Position numbers and translations under genes: made by a program | In this document: positions 8,257 to 17,791 of the stretch, one piece after another | Layout of the letters: every line of letters starts with the position of its first letter | Position numbering within the stretch: position 1 is the stretch's first letter | Assembly (NCBI GenBank): GCA_903837595.1 | Contig: CAILVI010000521.1 | Coordinates: forward strand, 1-64,000 | Length of the DNA stretch: 64,000 nt | Direction of reading: 5' to 3' | From: an uncultured Thiodictyon sp. | GTDB lineage: Bacteria; Pseudomonadota; Gammaproteobacteria; Chromatiales; Chromatiaceae | Notes under the pieces: model-generated | The model's database searches: none | The model's input: the letters and a program-made list of their open reading frames with translations, nothing else | Told to the model about the DNA's origin: nothing

Positions 8257-11200
8257 TCATTTCACCCGCGGCAGCCAGCGATCGAAGGCCGTGCTCAGGT
8301 CTTGCTGTTTGAACGGCTTGGAGATGTAGTCGTCCATGCCGGCGGCGAGACAGTGCTCGCGGTCTTTCTCCATGGCGTTGGCGGTGAGTGCGACGATGGT
8401 GGGGCGGTGCGTCCCGTCCAGGGCGCGGATGCGCTGCGTGGCGGCGAACCCATCGAGGATTGGCATCTGGCAGTCCATCAGGATCAGGTCATAGTCGGTG
8501 GCGCGGCAGCAGGCCACGGCCTCCTCGCCATTCTCCGCGGTGTCGGCCTCGATCCCGAGCTTGCGCACCATACTCAACGCGACCTTGCGGTTGATGGCGT
8601 TGTCCTCGGCGAGCAGGACGCGCCCGCGGTAGCGGCCCGGTGCCGCCGCTTGGCGGGGGGGCGTGACGACCTCGGGTCCGGGAGGCGTCGGTTGGGGCCG
8701 CGCCGGCAGGGCCTCCCGCGACGGGGTCAAGACCCGCGACAGGCACTGGCGCAGGGTCTCGATCAGCACCGGTTTGACCAGGTAGGCGGCGAACCCGACC
8801 TGGCGGAAGCGCTCGGTGTCCCCGCGCTGTCCGGACGAAGTCAGCAGCACTAAGGGCAGTCGCGCGAAGTCCGGGTCGGCGAGGATCTGGCGGGCGAGTT
8901 GTTCCCCGTCCAGGTCGGGCATCTGGTGATCGAACACGGCGAGTTTGACGGAGTCGCCGGCCGCTGCGGCGGCCCGCAGTGCGTCGTGGGCCAGGCGCGG
9001 ATCGCCCACCACCTGGGTACGCATCCCGAAGCTGCGCAGCTGCTCCTGATAGACCCGTTGATTGACTGAATTGTCCTCGACGATGAGTGCCAGGACGCCC
9101 GTCAGGTCTCCCGCCGGCGGCGCGGCCGCGGGGGCCGCTGCGACCGGCAGGGGCAGGGTGAGCCAGAAGCTGGAGCCCTCGCCAGGGACGCTGCTGACCC
9201 CGATCTCTCCGCCCATCAGTTCGACCAACTGGCGGCTGATAGCGAGCCCAAGGCCAGTACCGCCGAAGCGGCGGGTGGTGGAGGGGTCGGCTTGGACGAA
9301 GGACTCGAACAGGCGCGCCTGGACCTCGGGGGCGATCCCGATCCCGGTGTCCTCCACGCGCAGGTGGATGCGGGCGATGCCGGCGGCCTCGGAGAGCCGG
9401 CGCACGCTGACCAGGACGTGCCCCCGGGCGGTAAACTTGACTGCATTTCCAGCAAGGTTTAACAGGATCTGGCGGATGCGTCCGGCATCGCCGATCACAT
9501 AGCGGGGGCAGTCCGGCCGGTAGTCCAGGATCAGTTCCAGGCCCTTCTCCTGCGTCCGGCTGGCGAGCAGTTGGGCGACGTCATGGGTGGCGCGGCCCAG
9601 ATCGAAGGGCAGGGGCTCCAACTCCAGGCGTCCGGCCTCGATCTTGGAGAAATCCAGGATGTCGTTGATGATGGTCAGCAGGGCCTGGCCGGACTTGCAG
9701 ATGGTTTCCACATACTCCCGCTGCTCCTCCCCCAGCGGCATGTCGGCCAGCAGTTCGGCCATGCCGAGCACACCGTTCATGGGGGTGCGGATCTCGTGGC
9801 TCATGCTGGCCAGGAATTCGCTCTTGGCGCGCGAGGCGGCCTCGGCCGCGTCGCGGGCGACGCGCAGTTGCTCCGCGGCCTGGCGGCGGGCCAGCCCGAC
9901 GCTGAGCACGTCCGCCACCCGCCCCAGAAACGTCACTTCACGCTCTAAGCGCGGGTGGCCTGGGGACAGGTAGAGGGCCAGCACGCCGAGCACCCGCTCG
10001 CCCTGCACCAGCGGCACGTTGTAGTGTCCATGATCACGCACGTCGGACAGGCAGTGGGTCTGGTTGGGGCTGACGCCATCGCTGTGGATTGCCTCCCGGG
10101 TGGCCGCGGCCCGGCCGCACAGACAGGTGCCAAAGGGGATGTCAGCGCAGGCGGCGATTCGCTCCGCGCTCAGATTGCTGGTGACGGCGAGCCGCAGCCG
10201 GGGTGGGGCCTGGGTGTCATCGGCCAGCAGGATGCCGCCGCGCGGCTGCAGCCGCAGCCAGGGTACCGCCGCGAGCAGGGCGGCCAGGCTGGCCTCGAGG
10301 AAGGGCTGCGTGGCGGACTCCTCCAGGGCCAGGTGCAGCAGGCTGCCCAGGGCCTGCTCCTCGGCCACGGCGTGTTCGCGATGGGCGGACTCCACGGCCA
10401 GGCGGCGCTCCTGGGCGAGCAGGTGCTCCTGGTCGGCGCTTTGGTGCGCGATGGTGGTGCGCAGTTCGCTATAGAGTCCGCCCAGGGTGTCCTGGATGCG
10501 CCCCAGATAGAACCAGAAAAACCCGAACAGCAGGGCCGCCAGTCCCAGGGTCAGGATGCCCAGCGCGGTGATGGCGGCCGTGGCCTGTGCGTGCTCCAGG
10601 GTGACGTCCGCGACCACCAAGGTCAGCCCGACCGGTCGGCCGGCGGCATCGCGCAGCGCCGCCGATTGGACGGCCAGTTGCCGCCCCGCCAGGCTCAGGT
10701 TGCGGGGGCCGGCGGTGGCGGCGACGGCTGCATAGGCAGTGGTCAGGGTAGCCCGGTCCTGGGTGTCGCCGGCCAACACCATCCCGGGGAGCAGGTCCCA
10801 GTCCCCGCGATCACCCGCGGTCTGGCGCCCAGCCTCCCAACGCGCGCGGTCCAAGACGCCCTTGTCGATGAGCATAAACAGTTCGACCCCCAGGACGCTC
10901 TTGATCCGGGGGGCCAGGTGGTCGATCTCTTCCCCCAATTCCAGATAGCCGACGCGTGTGCCGTCGATCACCCAGGGGGCCACCACGCGCAGGGTCAGGG
11001 TCCCATAGGGCCCGAGTTCGACCCCCTGGGTCACGGTCCCTGTGTCCGTGGCCTGCCGCAGGGTGATGCGCTCGACCCGGTCGCCGTAGCGCGCTGGGTG
11101 ATGGACGCGCAGCCAGGTGACGCCCGCCGCGTCATGGACATAGAAATGGGTGATACGGTGCTCGGCCTGCAGGTCGGCAAAGATGGGGGAGGCGCAGTCG

Positions 11201-11478
11201 AGCACGCGCTCCCGGTCGCGTGCGAGGTACGCTTGGCCCAGGCAGGGGGCCGGTGCGAGGGTGCGCAGCAGGCCCTTCAACAGCGCGGCATCCTGCTCCA
11301 GGGTCGACTGGAGCAGGGCGGCGACCTGGCGGCCGGTCTCCCGTGTCTGGCGCTGCAGGTCCGCTTGTGTGTGGTGGTAAAAGCCCAGCACGACGGCGAG
11401 TAGGAAGAGCCCCAAGGCCAGTGCGATCGGCCAGAGGATGCGGGTGCGGATGCGCTGTACGTGGTCCGGGGGGATCAT
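8257..11478 (-). CDS. Hybrid sensor histidine kinase with GAF and two receiver domains
   Basis: This 1073-residue membrane sensor starts with a membrane segment (about residues 14-35). An extracytoplasmic domain of about 260 residues that resembles a CACHE-type sensor follows, then a second membrane segment (about 300-322). Next come a coiled linker, a GAF domain with an unusual Cys-containing motif (FGTCLCGRAAATREAI), HisKA with SHEIRTPMNGVLG, and HATPase_c with DTGIGIAPE and GTGLGLAISRQLVELMGG. Two receiver domains close the protein, with likely phospho-acceptors in VFDHQMPDLDG and LILMDCQMPILDG. Such kinases relay phosphate from His to Asp; no output partner is encoded next to it. A separate Hpt protein at 55.1 kb could serve in such a relay, but that link is speculative. 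The signal sensed is unknown. Confidence 0.93.
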   Translation of the reverse strand: MIPPDHVQRIRTRILWPIALALGLFLLAVVLGFYHHTQADLQRQTRETGRQVAALLQSTLEQDAALLKGLLRTLAPAPCLGQAYLARDRERVLDCASPIFADLQAEHRITHFYVHDAAGVTWLRVHHPARYGDRVERITLRQATDTGTVTQGVELGPYGTLTLRVVAPWVIDGTRVGYLELGEEIDHLAPRIKSVLGVELFMLIDKGVLDRARWEAGRQTAGDRGDWDLLPGMVLAGDTQDRATLTTAYAAVAATAGPRNLSLAGRQLAVQSAALRDAAGRPVGLTLVVADVTLEHAQATAAITALGILTLGLAALLFGFFWFYLGRIQDTLGGLYSELRTTIAHQSADQEHLLAQERRLAVESAHREHAVAEEQALGSLLHLALEESATQPFLEASLAALLAAVPWLRLQPRGGILLADDTQAPPRLRLAVTSNLSAERIAACADIPFGTCLCGRAAATREAIHSDGVSPNQTHCLSDVRDHGHYNVPLVQGERVLGVLALYLSPGHPRLEREVTFLGRVADVLSVGLARRQAAEQLRVARDAAEAASRAKSEFLASMSHEIRTPMNGVLGMAELLADMPLGEEQREYVETICKSGQALLTIINDILDFSKIEAGRLELEPLPFDLGRATHDVAQLLASRTQEKGLELILDYRPDCPRYVIGDAGRIRQILLNLAGNAVKFTARGHVLVSVRRLSEAAGIARIHLRVEDTGIGIAPEVQARLFESFVQADPSTTRRFGGTGLGLAISRQLVELMGGEIGVSSVPGEGSSFWLTLPLPVAAAPAAAPPAGDLTGVLALIVEDNSVNQRVYQEQLRSFGMRTQVVGDPRLAHDALRAAAAAGDSVKLAVFDHQMPDLDGEQLARQILADPDFARLPLVLLTSSGQRGDTERFRQVGFAAYLVKPVLIETLRQCLSRVLTPSREALPARPQPTPPGPEVVTPPRQAAAPGRYRGRVLLAEDNAINRKVALSMVRKLGIEADTAENGEEAVACCRATDYDLILMDCQMPILDGFAATQRIRALDGTHRPTIVALTANAMEKDREHCLAAGMDDYISKPFKQQDLSTAFDRWLPRVK

Positions 11479-11778
11479 GAATGGCGATGGCTCGCGTGGT
11501 GGCGCCCCCGGGTGCGAGGGTCGGGGTTGGTCACGGCCGGTGGCTTGACTTAAGAGCCCGCCACGGTCACTGCTACCCGTGCGGCGATTCTACCAGCGGA
11601 CGGGGGTCGCAGTGGGTTTACCTGAATGGACGCAGCGCATGCGCCGATCAATCGCCCAGATCCCGGCTGGATTTGCTCGCGAATGCTGGTAACTTAGGCA
11701 CTGCCCACCGGCCTAACACTGATCGACACTACGGATCGATTCCACTGATCACCAGGGACTCACCCAGGGGAACCCGAC
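11479..11778. other. Divergent promoter region between kinase and malZ
   Basis: About 300 bases separate two divergent genes, so both promoters should lie here. No strong sigma-70 pair was picked out by eye, and I see no repeat of the families found elsewhere in the window. Confidence 0.4.
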
Positions 11779-13662
11779 ATGACTGAACCCGCTATGATCC
11801 ATCATCAGGTCTCGCCCTTCCTGGAGTGGTGCGACGGGCGCTGTCTGATCCAGTTGTGGTTGGCGGCCGTCGACCCGGTTCCAACCGGGGTGTTTCTGCG
11901 GCTGGAGCCGGACAATGAGGAGCGTCTGGTGCCGATGCAGTTGATTGCGCAGCGCGGGCGCTTCCAGGTCTATCAAGCGGACCTGATCCCCGACCCGGCT
12001 GACCCTTTGACGGTCTACGCGTTCAAGCTGCTCTGGGCGGACCGGCAACGCTGGCTGGATGCGGCGGGTGCAAGCCCTCGCATGCCGCTGCAAGAGCGGT
12101 TCTTTCGCGTCAACACGGAGAATAAGCCGCCCGACTGGGTGCCGGACCAGGTCTTCTACCAGATATTCCCGGAGCGCTTTCGCAACGGCGACCCCGGGCT
12201 CAGTCCCCGCACCGGCGCCTATGCCATCCGTGCCGAGAGCCCGATTCGGGCCAAGGAGTGGGGCGAGCCGATCGACCCGGAGCGACCGGACAGCGAGTTC
12301 TATGGGGGCGACCTGATCGGTGTGCGCGAGTCGCTCGACTATCTCGATGACCTGGGTGTCACCGCGATTTCTCTCAACCCGATCTTCACCTCGCCGAGTG
12401 TCCACAAGTACGACATTGAGGATTTTGAGCACGTTGACCCCTACCTGGGCGGCAACCATGCCCTGGCGGACTTGCGCGTGGCCGCCACCGGGCGGGGCAT
12501 GCGTCTGGTGCTGGATGCGGTCTTCAACCATACCTCCGACACCCATCCCTGGTTCAACCGCTGGGGCACCCACGCCGCGGCCGGGGCCTATCAGGGCGTG
12601 GCCGCGCCGTCGCGCGGCGCCTACACCTTCCAAGACTCCGCGGACCCCGAGAGCTACCACTGTTGGCAGGGTGCCAAGTCCCTCCCGGTGCTGGACTTCG
12701 GCGATAGCGGCGTGCGCGAGTATTTTCTTGACGGCCAGGACTCCATCGTTCGCCGCTGGCTGCGCCCGCCCTACTCAATTGACGGCTGGCGGATCGACGT
12801 GGCCCACATGCTGGGGGAGGGCGGCGGTGCCCGCCACAATGCCCGGGTGCTGCGTGCCTTGCGCCGTGCCGCCCGCGAGGAGAGTCCGCGCGCCTACATC
12901 CTGGGCGAGCACTTCGCCGAGGCGACCCGCTGGCTCCAGGGTGACCAGGAGGACGGGGCCATGAATTACTATGGCTTTGCGCAGCCGGTACGCGCCTTCC
13001 TGGCCGCGCAGGACGTCAATTATCACCCCATTGCCCTGGACGCCGCCGAACTTGAGGCGTGGCTCACCGACGCCCGCTCCCGCATTCCCTATGCCAACCA
13101 GCTCTGTCAACTGAACCTGCTGGGTTCCCACGACACCGCCCGCTTTCTCACCCTGGTGGGCGAGGACCCCTTCCTGATGCGCCTGGCGTTCCTGTGGCTG
13201 TTCGTCTACCCCGGGGTGCCCTGCATCTATTACGGCGACGAGATCGGCATGGCCGGCCGTGACAACCCCTATAACCGTGCTTGCTTCGACTGGGATGAGG
13301 ACCACTGGGACCAGTCGTTGCGCGCCTGGGTCCAGACCCTGGCCCACCTGCGCCGGGAGTCGCGGGCACTGCGCCGCGGTGCCTATCAGGGCCTGCTCGC
13401 CGTCGGCGACCTGTTTGGCTTCGCCCGCTGCCTGGGGGATGAGGTGGTCATCCTGATCATCAACCGCGGCAACGTGCCGCAGGCCGGGGTTCGCGTCCCG
13501 CTCGGCCGACTGCCCGGCCGCGCGATGAATTTGGGCGTGCTCCTGGGCGAGTGCCCTTGGGGTCTGGGCGGCGACATCCTGACGGTGGACTTGGGGCCTA
13601 AGGAGGGGCTGCTGCTGCGGGGGGAGTTGGGTGATACCGCGCCGTGGGTGCGTGAGCCTTAA
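11779..13662 (+). CDS. malZ: Maltodextrin glucosidase, GH13 alpha-amylase family
   Basis: The 627-residue protein matches the MalZ/neopullulanase branch of family GH13. It would hydrolyse short maltodextrins from glycogen turnover in the cytoplasm, and no signal peptide is seen. An N-terminal beta-rich domain (about 1-130) precedes the barrel, which starts DWVPDQVFYQIFPERF. Catalytic residues fit the family: nucleophile D340 in DGWRIDVAH, acid/base E377 in ILGEHF, and D452 in LGSHDTARF. The LDAVFNHTSD motif is region I. E. coli MalZ is about 605 residues. ATG 11779 follows an AGGGG-rich stretch; ATG 11794 is a possible alternative. The next gene is convergent. Exact substrate preference (maltodextrin, cyclodextrin or pullulan) is not decidable from motifs alone. 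Confidence 0.88.
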   Translation: MTEPAMIHHQVSPFLEWCDGRCLIQLWLAAVDPVPTGVFLRLEPDNEERLVPMQLIAQRGRFQVYQADLIPDPADPLTVYAFKLLWADRQRWLDAAGASPRMPLQERFFRVNTENKPPDWVPDQVFYQIFPERFRNGDPGLSPRTGAYAIRAESPIRAKEWGEPIDPERPDSEFYGGDLIGVRESLDYLDDLGVTAISLNPIFTSPSVHKYDIEDFEHVDPYLGGNHALADLRVAATGRGMRLVLDAVFNHTSDTHPWFNRWGTHAAAGAYQGVAAPSRGAYTFQDSADPESYHCWQGAKSLPVLDFGDSGVREYFLDGQDSIVRRWLRPPYSIDGWRIDVAHMLGEGGGARHNARVLRALRRAAREESPRAYILGEHFAEATRWLQGDQEDGAMNYYGFAQPVRAFLAAQDVNYHPIALDAAELEAWLTDARSRIPYANQLCQLNLLGSHDTARFLTLVGEDPFLMRLAFLWLFVYPGVPCIYYGDEIGMAGRDNPYNRACFDWDEDHWDQSLRAWVQTLAHLRRESRALRRGAYQGLLAVGDLFGFARCLGDEVVILIINRGNVPQAGVRVPLGRLPGRAMNLGVLLGECPWGLGGDILTVDLGPKEGLLLRGELGDTAPWVREP

Positions 13663-13881
13663 CCCGGCCTCGACTATTCGCCTCGGGATTTTGCCACTTT
13701 AGGGGGGCAGTTCCCGGTGCGCGGCTTCGAGAAAGTACGCGGTGACGTGCCCCCACTCGGACATATGCCGTGGAGCGCGTTCCCTGCGCGCTGTTCCACG
13801 GTCAAGCCCCGGCCTGCGGTTCGCTGCGTGGGCGCAACCGCGGGTCGAGGCTTGCGCCCAACTATCCTGTCTTACGGAGAC
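13663..13881. other. Convergent intergenic region with hairpin
   Basis: Between malZ and sodB lies an imperfect hairpin at 13768-13801, with stem CCGTGGA plus GCGCG pairing with CGCGC and TCCACGG. It sits where a bidirectional terminator would be expected, but no T-tract follows on either strand, so I do not call it a terminator. Confidence 0.45.
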
Positions 13882-14463
13882 TCAATCCGCGAAGTTGGCT
13901 GCAACGAAGGTCCAGTTGATCTTGTCCCAGATAGTTTCCAGGTACTTAGGCCGGGCGTTGCGGTAGTCGATGTAGTAGGCGTGCTCCCACACGTCCACGG
14001 TCAGCAGGGCTTTCTTGCCTGAGGTGCTGGGAGTACCGGCGTTGGCGGTGTTGAAAATCTCGAGCGAGCCGTCGGCGTTCTTCGTGAGCCAGGTCCAGCC
14101 AGAGCCGAAGTTGGTCACGGCGGACTGGGTGAAGGCCTTCTTGAAGTCATCGAATGAGCCGAACTTGGCGTTGATGGCATCCGCCAGCGCTCCGGTGGGT
14201 GCGCCGCCGCCGGTGGGGCTCAGGCAGTTCCAGTAGAAGCTGTGGTTCCACACCTGGGCGGCGTTGTTGAACACCCCGCCGCTGGACTTGAGGATGATCT
14301 CCTCCAGCGACAGGTGCTCGAACTCGGTTCCCGGGATCAGGTTGTTGAGGTTGGTGACATAGGTTTGGTGGTGCTTGCCGTAGTGATACTCAATGGTCTC
14401 CTCCGAGATCACGGGCGCGAGTGCGTCCTTTGCGTAGGGCAGGGTGGGCAGTTGGTGGGCCAT
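13882..14463 (-). CDS. sodB: Iron superoxide dismutase
   Basis: This 193-residue cytoplasmic enzyme converts superoxide to peroxide and oxygen. Family residues are clear: metal ligands in [11 protein letters not shown] (His about 27), [10 protein letters not shown] (His about 74) and [13 protein letters not shown] (Asp and His near 157 and 161). The GSGWTWL motif and the Fe-type [15 protein letters not shown] segment support an iron rather than manganese enzyme. ATG 14463 gives the canonical N-terminus [17 protein letters not shown]; a longer in-frame version has no family support. The gene is monocistronic, convergent with malZ, with about 210 bases upstream before the next gene on the same strand. 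Confidence 0.95.
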   Translation of the reverse strand: MAHQLPTLPYAKDALAPVISEETIEYHYGKHHQTYVTNLNNLIPGTEFEHLSLEEIILKSSGGVFNNAAQVWNHSFYWNCLSPTGGGAPTGALADAINAKFGSFDDFKKAFTQSAVTNFGSGWTWLTKNADGSLEIFNTANAGTPSTSGKKALLTVDVWEHAYYIDYRNARPKYLETIWDKINWTFVAANFAD

Positions 14464-14673
14464 GGTTGGGGTTCTCCGGAGGTTGAGGTGGCTGAGATGG
14501 GTGCGGGGCGAGGGTCGGGCTCGTTGCCCCACGGTTCTGCTGCGGGCGGCCACGGGGGCTGCCAAGGCGTGTCCGCGACTTAGGGTCGGCGGCGGGCCTT
14601 TACAACGGTGGCCGCGTCCGTCGGAGCATTTGTCTGCCGCGCGGCCTAAAATGGCCTGTCCCGCTCGCCTCCT

Positions 14674-15621
14674 TCAGTTCGCTACATGCACGGAGAACAG
14701 GATATCCAGGAGGGCTTGGATAACGTCGGGATCGAACTGGGTGCCCGCGTGTCGGATTAACTCCGCCCGGATGAACTCAAGCGGCTGGGCGTGCCGGTAA
14801 GGCCGGTTCGAGGCCATCGCATGATAGGTGTCGGCGACCTGGATGATGCGGGCCTCCAGCGCGATGGCCGTTCCCGAGACACCATCGGGATAGCCGCGGC
14901 CGTCGAAGCGCTCATGGTGCTGCCGGATCCCCGGCAGTATGTCAATGAGAAATTCGAGTGGCGAGAGGATGCTGGCGCCATCCGCCGGATGTTTGCGGAT
15001 CAGGGCGAACTCCGCTTCGGTGAGTGGCGCCGGTTTGCGTAGCACCGCGTCCGGGACGCCGATCTTACCGATATCATGGAGTCGGCCGGCGATGCGTACC
15101 CGCTCCGCGGCCGCCTGATCCAGCCCCAGTGCCAGGGCGATGCGTTCGGCGACCTTGGATACGGCCAACGAATGGCTGCCCGTGTATGGGTCCTTCTTGT
15201 CGACCGCCTCGGCCAGTGACGTCACTGTATCCAGGTTGAGCTTTTTCAGGTAAGTGGCATCCAGATCCGTCCCCATCTCGAAGCGGAACACGGTGCCGCC
15301 GAACATGATCAGGTCGCCGTGGGCCAGACGCTCGTTCTCGATGCGGTGGCCGTTAAGGTAAGTGCCGTTCCTGCTGCCCAAGTCCTGCACATAGTAGCGA
15401 TTGTGTAAGGCCAGCACTTTGGCGTGCCGACGCGAGGCCCTGCGATCGGCAATGAAATAATCGGCCGTTTCCTCGCGCCCGACGACGCACTGGGGGGCAT
15501 CCAGGGCGAAGGGCTTCGCGCTCCCCGTCTGGGGAATCAGGCAGGCCTGCCGCTTTGGCTCGGGTGGGCTGTCGCTCTGCGAAATGTCCAGCGAAAAGAA
15601 CTCGGTCTCTGGGAGTTGCAC
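14674..15621 (-). CDS. FHA domain plus HD-GYP phosphodiesterase-like protein
   Basis: The 315-residue protein joins an N-terminal FHA domain (about residues 25-115, with VVGREETADYF, SRRHAKV and DLGSRNGTYLNG) to a C-terminal HD-GYP domain (about 130-310). The FHA part should bind a phosphothreonine partner. The HD-GYP part carries HDIGKIGVPD, RKHPADGASIL, HHERFDGRGYPDG and DTYHAM, all residues expected for an active cyclic-di-GMP phosphodiesterase. No signal peptide or membrane segment is seen, so it is cytoplasmic. FHA fused to HD-GYP suggests Ser/Thr-kinase input into c-di-GMP turnover. A second HD-GYP protein is encoded at 57.7 kb. Confidence 0.92.
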   Translation of the reverse strand: MQLPETEFFSLDISQSDSPPEPKRQACLIPQTGSAKPFALDAPQCVVGREETADYFIADRRASRRHAKVLALHNRYYVQDLGSRNGTYLNGHRIENERLAHGDLIMFGGTVFRFEMGTDLDATYLKKLNLDTVTSLAEAVDKKDPYTGSHSLAVSKVAERIALALGLDQAAAERVRIAGRLHDIGKIGVPDAVLRKPAPLTEAEFALIRKHPADGASILSPLEFLIDILPGIRQHHERFDGRGYPDGVSGTAIALEARIIQVADTYHAMASNRPYRHAQPLEFIRAELIRHAGTQFDPDVIQALLDILFSVHVAN

Positions 15622-15900
15622 GGCCTTCCTCGGCGTTGACCTGTGAGATTGGTGGGGGTCACATAGCGCAGTCCGGCGAGTTTCGCAGAAATCATAGCGA
15701 CCTCAAAACCCTCGTCGTCGGGGTTTTTCATGAGTCGCCGTCGGCGATCGGCAATGGCCTATCCGATCCGTTTGGTTTGGGGCGGGCGCGCAACCAGCGC
15801 GTTCCGCGGTGGACCCCGATCCCCCATTTGCGCTAATTTGCTTAAGAGTACACTCGCCGCCTGACGGGCGAGACCGTCTCGGTCTTGGGAGCAGCCTTTT
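15622..15900. other. Divergent promoter region upstream of the amidotransferase gene
   Basis: About 280 bases separate the divergent FHA/HD-GYP gene and the amidotransferase gene. No transcription-factor palindrome stands out. A GC-rich hairpin-like stretch near 15855-15885 (CGGGCGAGACCGTCTCGG) lies just before the amidotransferase start and could fold in the leader. Confidence 0.35.
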
Positions 15901-17691
15901 ATGTGCGGTATCTGTGGTGAACTGCGTCTCGACGGCGCCTCGGCGGACCTGACAGCGATCCGCTCCATGATGGCGGCGCTCACGCGCCGCGGACCGGACC
16001 ATGGCGGGAGTTACAGCGACGGCGCCCTGGGGTTCGGCCACCGGCGCCTCGCCATCATCGATCTGTCGGTGCGCTCCAATCAGCCCATGGTGGACGCGGA
16101 ACTGGGGCTCGCACTGGTCTTCAACGGGACTATCTATAACTATCGTGCCTTGCGCCTGGAACTGGAGGCCAAGGGCTACCGCTTCTTCTCCGACGGCGAC
16201 ACCGAGGTCATCCTCAAGGCCTGGCATGCCTGGGGCACGCGCTGCCCGGAGCGGCTGCGGGGTATGTTCGCCTTCGCGCTCTGGGACGCCAACCAACGGG
16301 TGCTGTTCCTGGCCCGTGATCGCTTTGGCATCAAGCCCCTGTACTGGTCCCGGCAGGCCGACGGTTTTCGCTTCGCCTCCACCACCCAGGCGCTGTTGGC
16401 GGCGGGCGGCGTGGACACCGCCATCGACCCGGTGGCGTTGCATCACCTCTTCACCCTGCACGCCGTGGTGCCGGCGCCGCGCACCATCCTGGCGGGGGTC
16501 CGCAAGCTCCCGCCCGCCCACTGGCTGCGGATCGACGCGGACGGCGGCCAGGTCGAGCAGGCCTATTGGCAGCTGGACGCCACCCGTCCGGACGTGCCCC
16601 GCAGCGAGGGCGACTGGCTCGCCGCCATCCATGAGCGGCTGCGCCAGGCGGTGCAGCAGCATGGCGAGGTGGCGGACGTGCCGGTGGGGGTGCTGCTCTC
16701 GGGCGGGCTGGACTCCAGCCTGCTGGTGGCACTGCTGGCGGAATCGGGGGTCAAGGACCTGCGGACCTTCTCGGTGGGCTTCGAGGACACCCCGGAGGAG
16801 GCCGGCAGCGAGTTTGAATATTCGGACCAGGTGGTGGCCCGCTATGGCACCCGTCACCGCAAGTTCCAGGTCCCCAACTCACAGGTCCTGCAACGCCTGC
16901 CGGAGGCGATTGACGCCATGACCGAGCCGATGTTCGGCCAGGACGCGGTGGCCTTTTACTTGTTGGCAGAACAGGTCTCACGCGAGATCAAGGTGGTCCA
17001 GTCCGGTCAGGGGGCGGATGAGGTCTTCGGCGGCTATTTCTGGTACCCGCGCATCCAGGCCGAGCCGACCGGCTCGCGGCTGGAGCGCCTGGCCAAGCAT
17101 TATTTTGACCGCGACCACGCGGAATATCTGCGGATGATCGGGCCTGACTTCGCCGGGCCGGACCATACCTCAGCGCTGCTGGCGGGGCTGCTGGAGGCGC
17201 CGGGGGCGGATGAACTGATGGACGCCATTCTGCGGCTGGATGTCACCACCCTGATCGTCGACGACCCGGTGAAGCGGGTGGACAACATGACTATGGCCTG
17301 GGGCCTGGAGGCGCGGGTGCCCTTCCTGGACCACGAACTGGTGGAACTTGCCGCGCGCTGCCCGCCGGAGCTCAAGCTGCGCGAGGGCGGCAAGTATCCC
17401 TTGAAGACCATGGCGCGCGGCCTGTTGCCGGACGCGGTGATCGACCGGCCCAAGGGCTATTTCCCCATGCCGGCCCTCAAATATGTGCGCGGCGCCTTTC
17501 TGGACCTGATGCGCGACACCTTGACCTCCCGCGCCAGTCGCGACCGCGGGCTCTATCGGCAGGACTATCTGGACATGCTCCTGGCCGCCCCAGATATGCA
17601 CCATACCCGCATCCAGGGCAACAAGCTCTGGCACCTGGCCCTGCTTGAGCTCTGGTTGCAGCGCAATGTGGATGGTGCCCGGACCGGCTGA
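15901..17691 (+). CDS. asnO: N-acetylglutaminylglutamine amidotransferase
   Basis: The 596-residue protein is of the asparagine synthase type. Cys2 (MCGICGELR) is the glutaminase nucleophile of the N-terminal class II amidotransferase domain (about 1-190), with LVFNGTIYNYRALR and RDRFGIKPLY. The C-terminal synthetase domain holds the PP-loop VLLSGGLDSSLL (about residue 263) and a GQGADEVFGGYFWYP motif. Its sequence fits the subfamily that makes the osmoprotectant N-acetylglutaminylglutamine amide better than plain AsnB. In other bacteria the partner N-acetylglutaminylglutamine synthetase gene lies beside it; here the next gene is an antitoxin. Amidation of a different substrate, or asparagine synthesis, cannot be excluded. 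Confidence 0.8.
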   Translation: MCGICGELRLDGASADLTAIRSMMAALTRRGPDHGGSYSDGALGFGHRRLAIIDLSVRSNQPMVDAELGLALVFNGTIYNYRALRLELEAKGYRFFSDGDTEVILKAWHAWGTRCPERLRGMFAFALWDANQRVLFLARDRFGIKPLYWSRQADGFRFASTTQALLAAGGVDTAIDPVALHHLFTLHAVVPAPRTILAGVRKLPPAHWLRIDADGGQVEQAYWQLDATRPDVPRSEGDWLAAIHERLRQAVQQHGEVADVPVGVLLSGGLDSSLLVALLAESGVKDLRTFSVGFEDTPEEAGSEFEYSDQVVARYGTRHRKFQVPNSQVLQRLPEAIDAMTEPMFGQDAVAFYLLAEQVSREIKVVQSGQGADEVFGGYFWYPRIQAEPTGSRLERLAKHYFDRDHAEYLRMIGPDFAGPDHTSALLAGLLEAPGADELMDAILRLDVTTLIVDDPVKRVDNMTMAWGLEARVPFLDHELVELAARCPPELKLREGGKYPLKTMARGLLPDAVIDRPKGYFPMPALKYVRGAFLDLMRDTLTSRASRDRGLYRQDYLDMLLAAPDMHHTRIQGNKLWHLALLELWLQRNVDGARTG

Positions 17692-17791
17692 AGCCTTGGG
17701 CTGCGTTTGCTGCCGCGCCCCAACCGGAGGCCGACGCTTCAGCGGGAGGGGCTTGAAGATCAATCTTTAGTTTAACCAGTGACCGGTTGCG

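Noticed and set aside
9955..11403. 482-residue plus-strand frame opposite the hybrid kinase
   Set aside because: Gln/Gly-rich sequence without domains; it is the complement of a well-supported histidine kinase.
13768..13801. Hairpin between malZ and sodB as a terminator
   Set aside because: The stem is imperfect and no T-tract follows on either strand.
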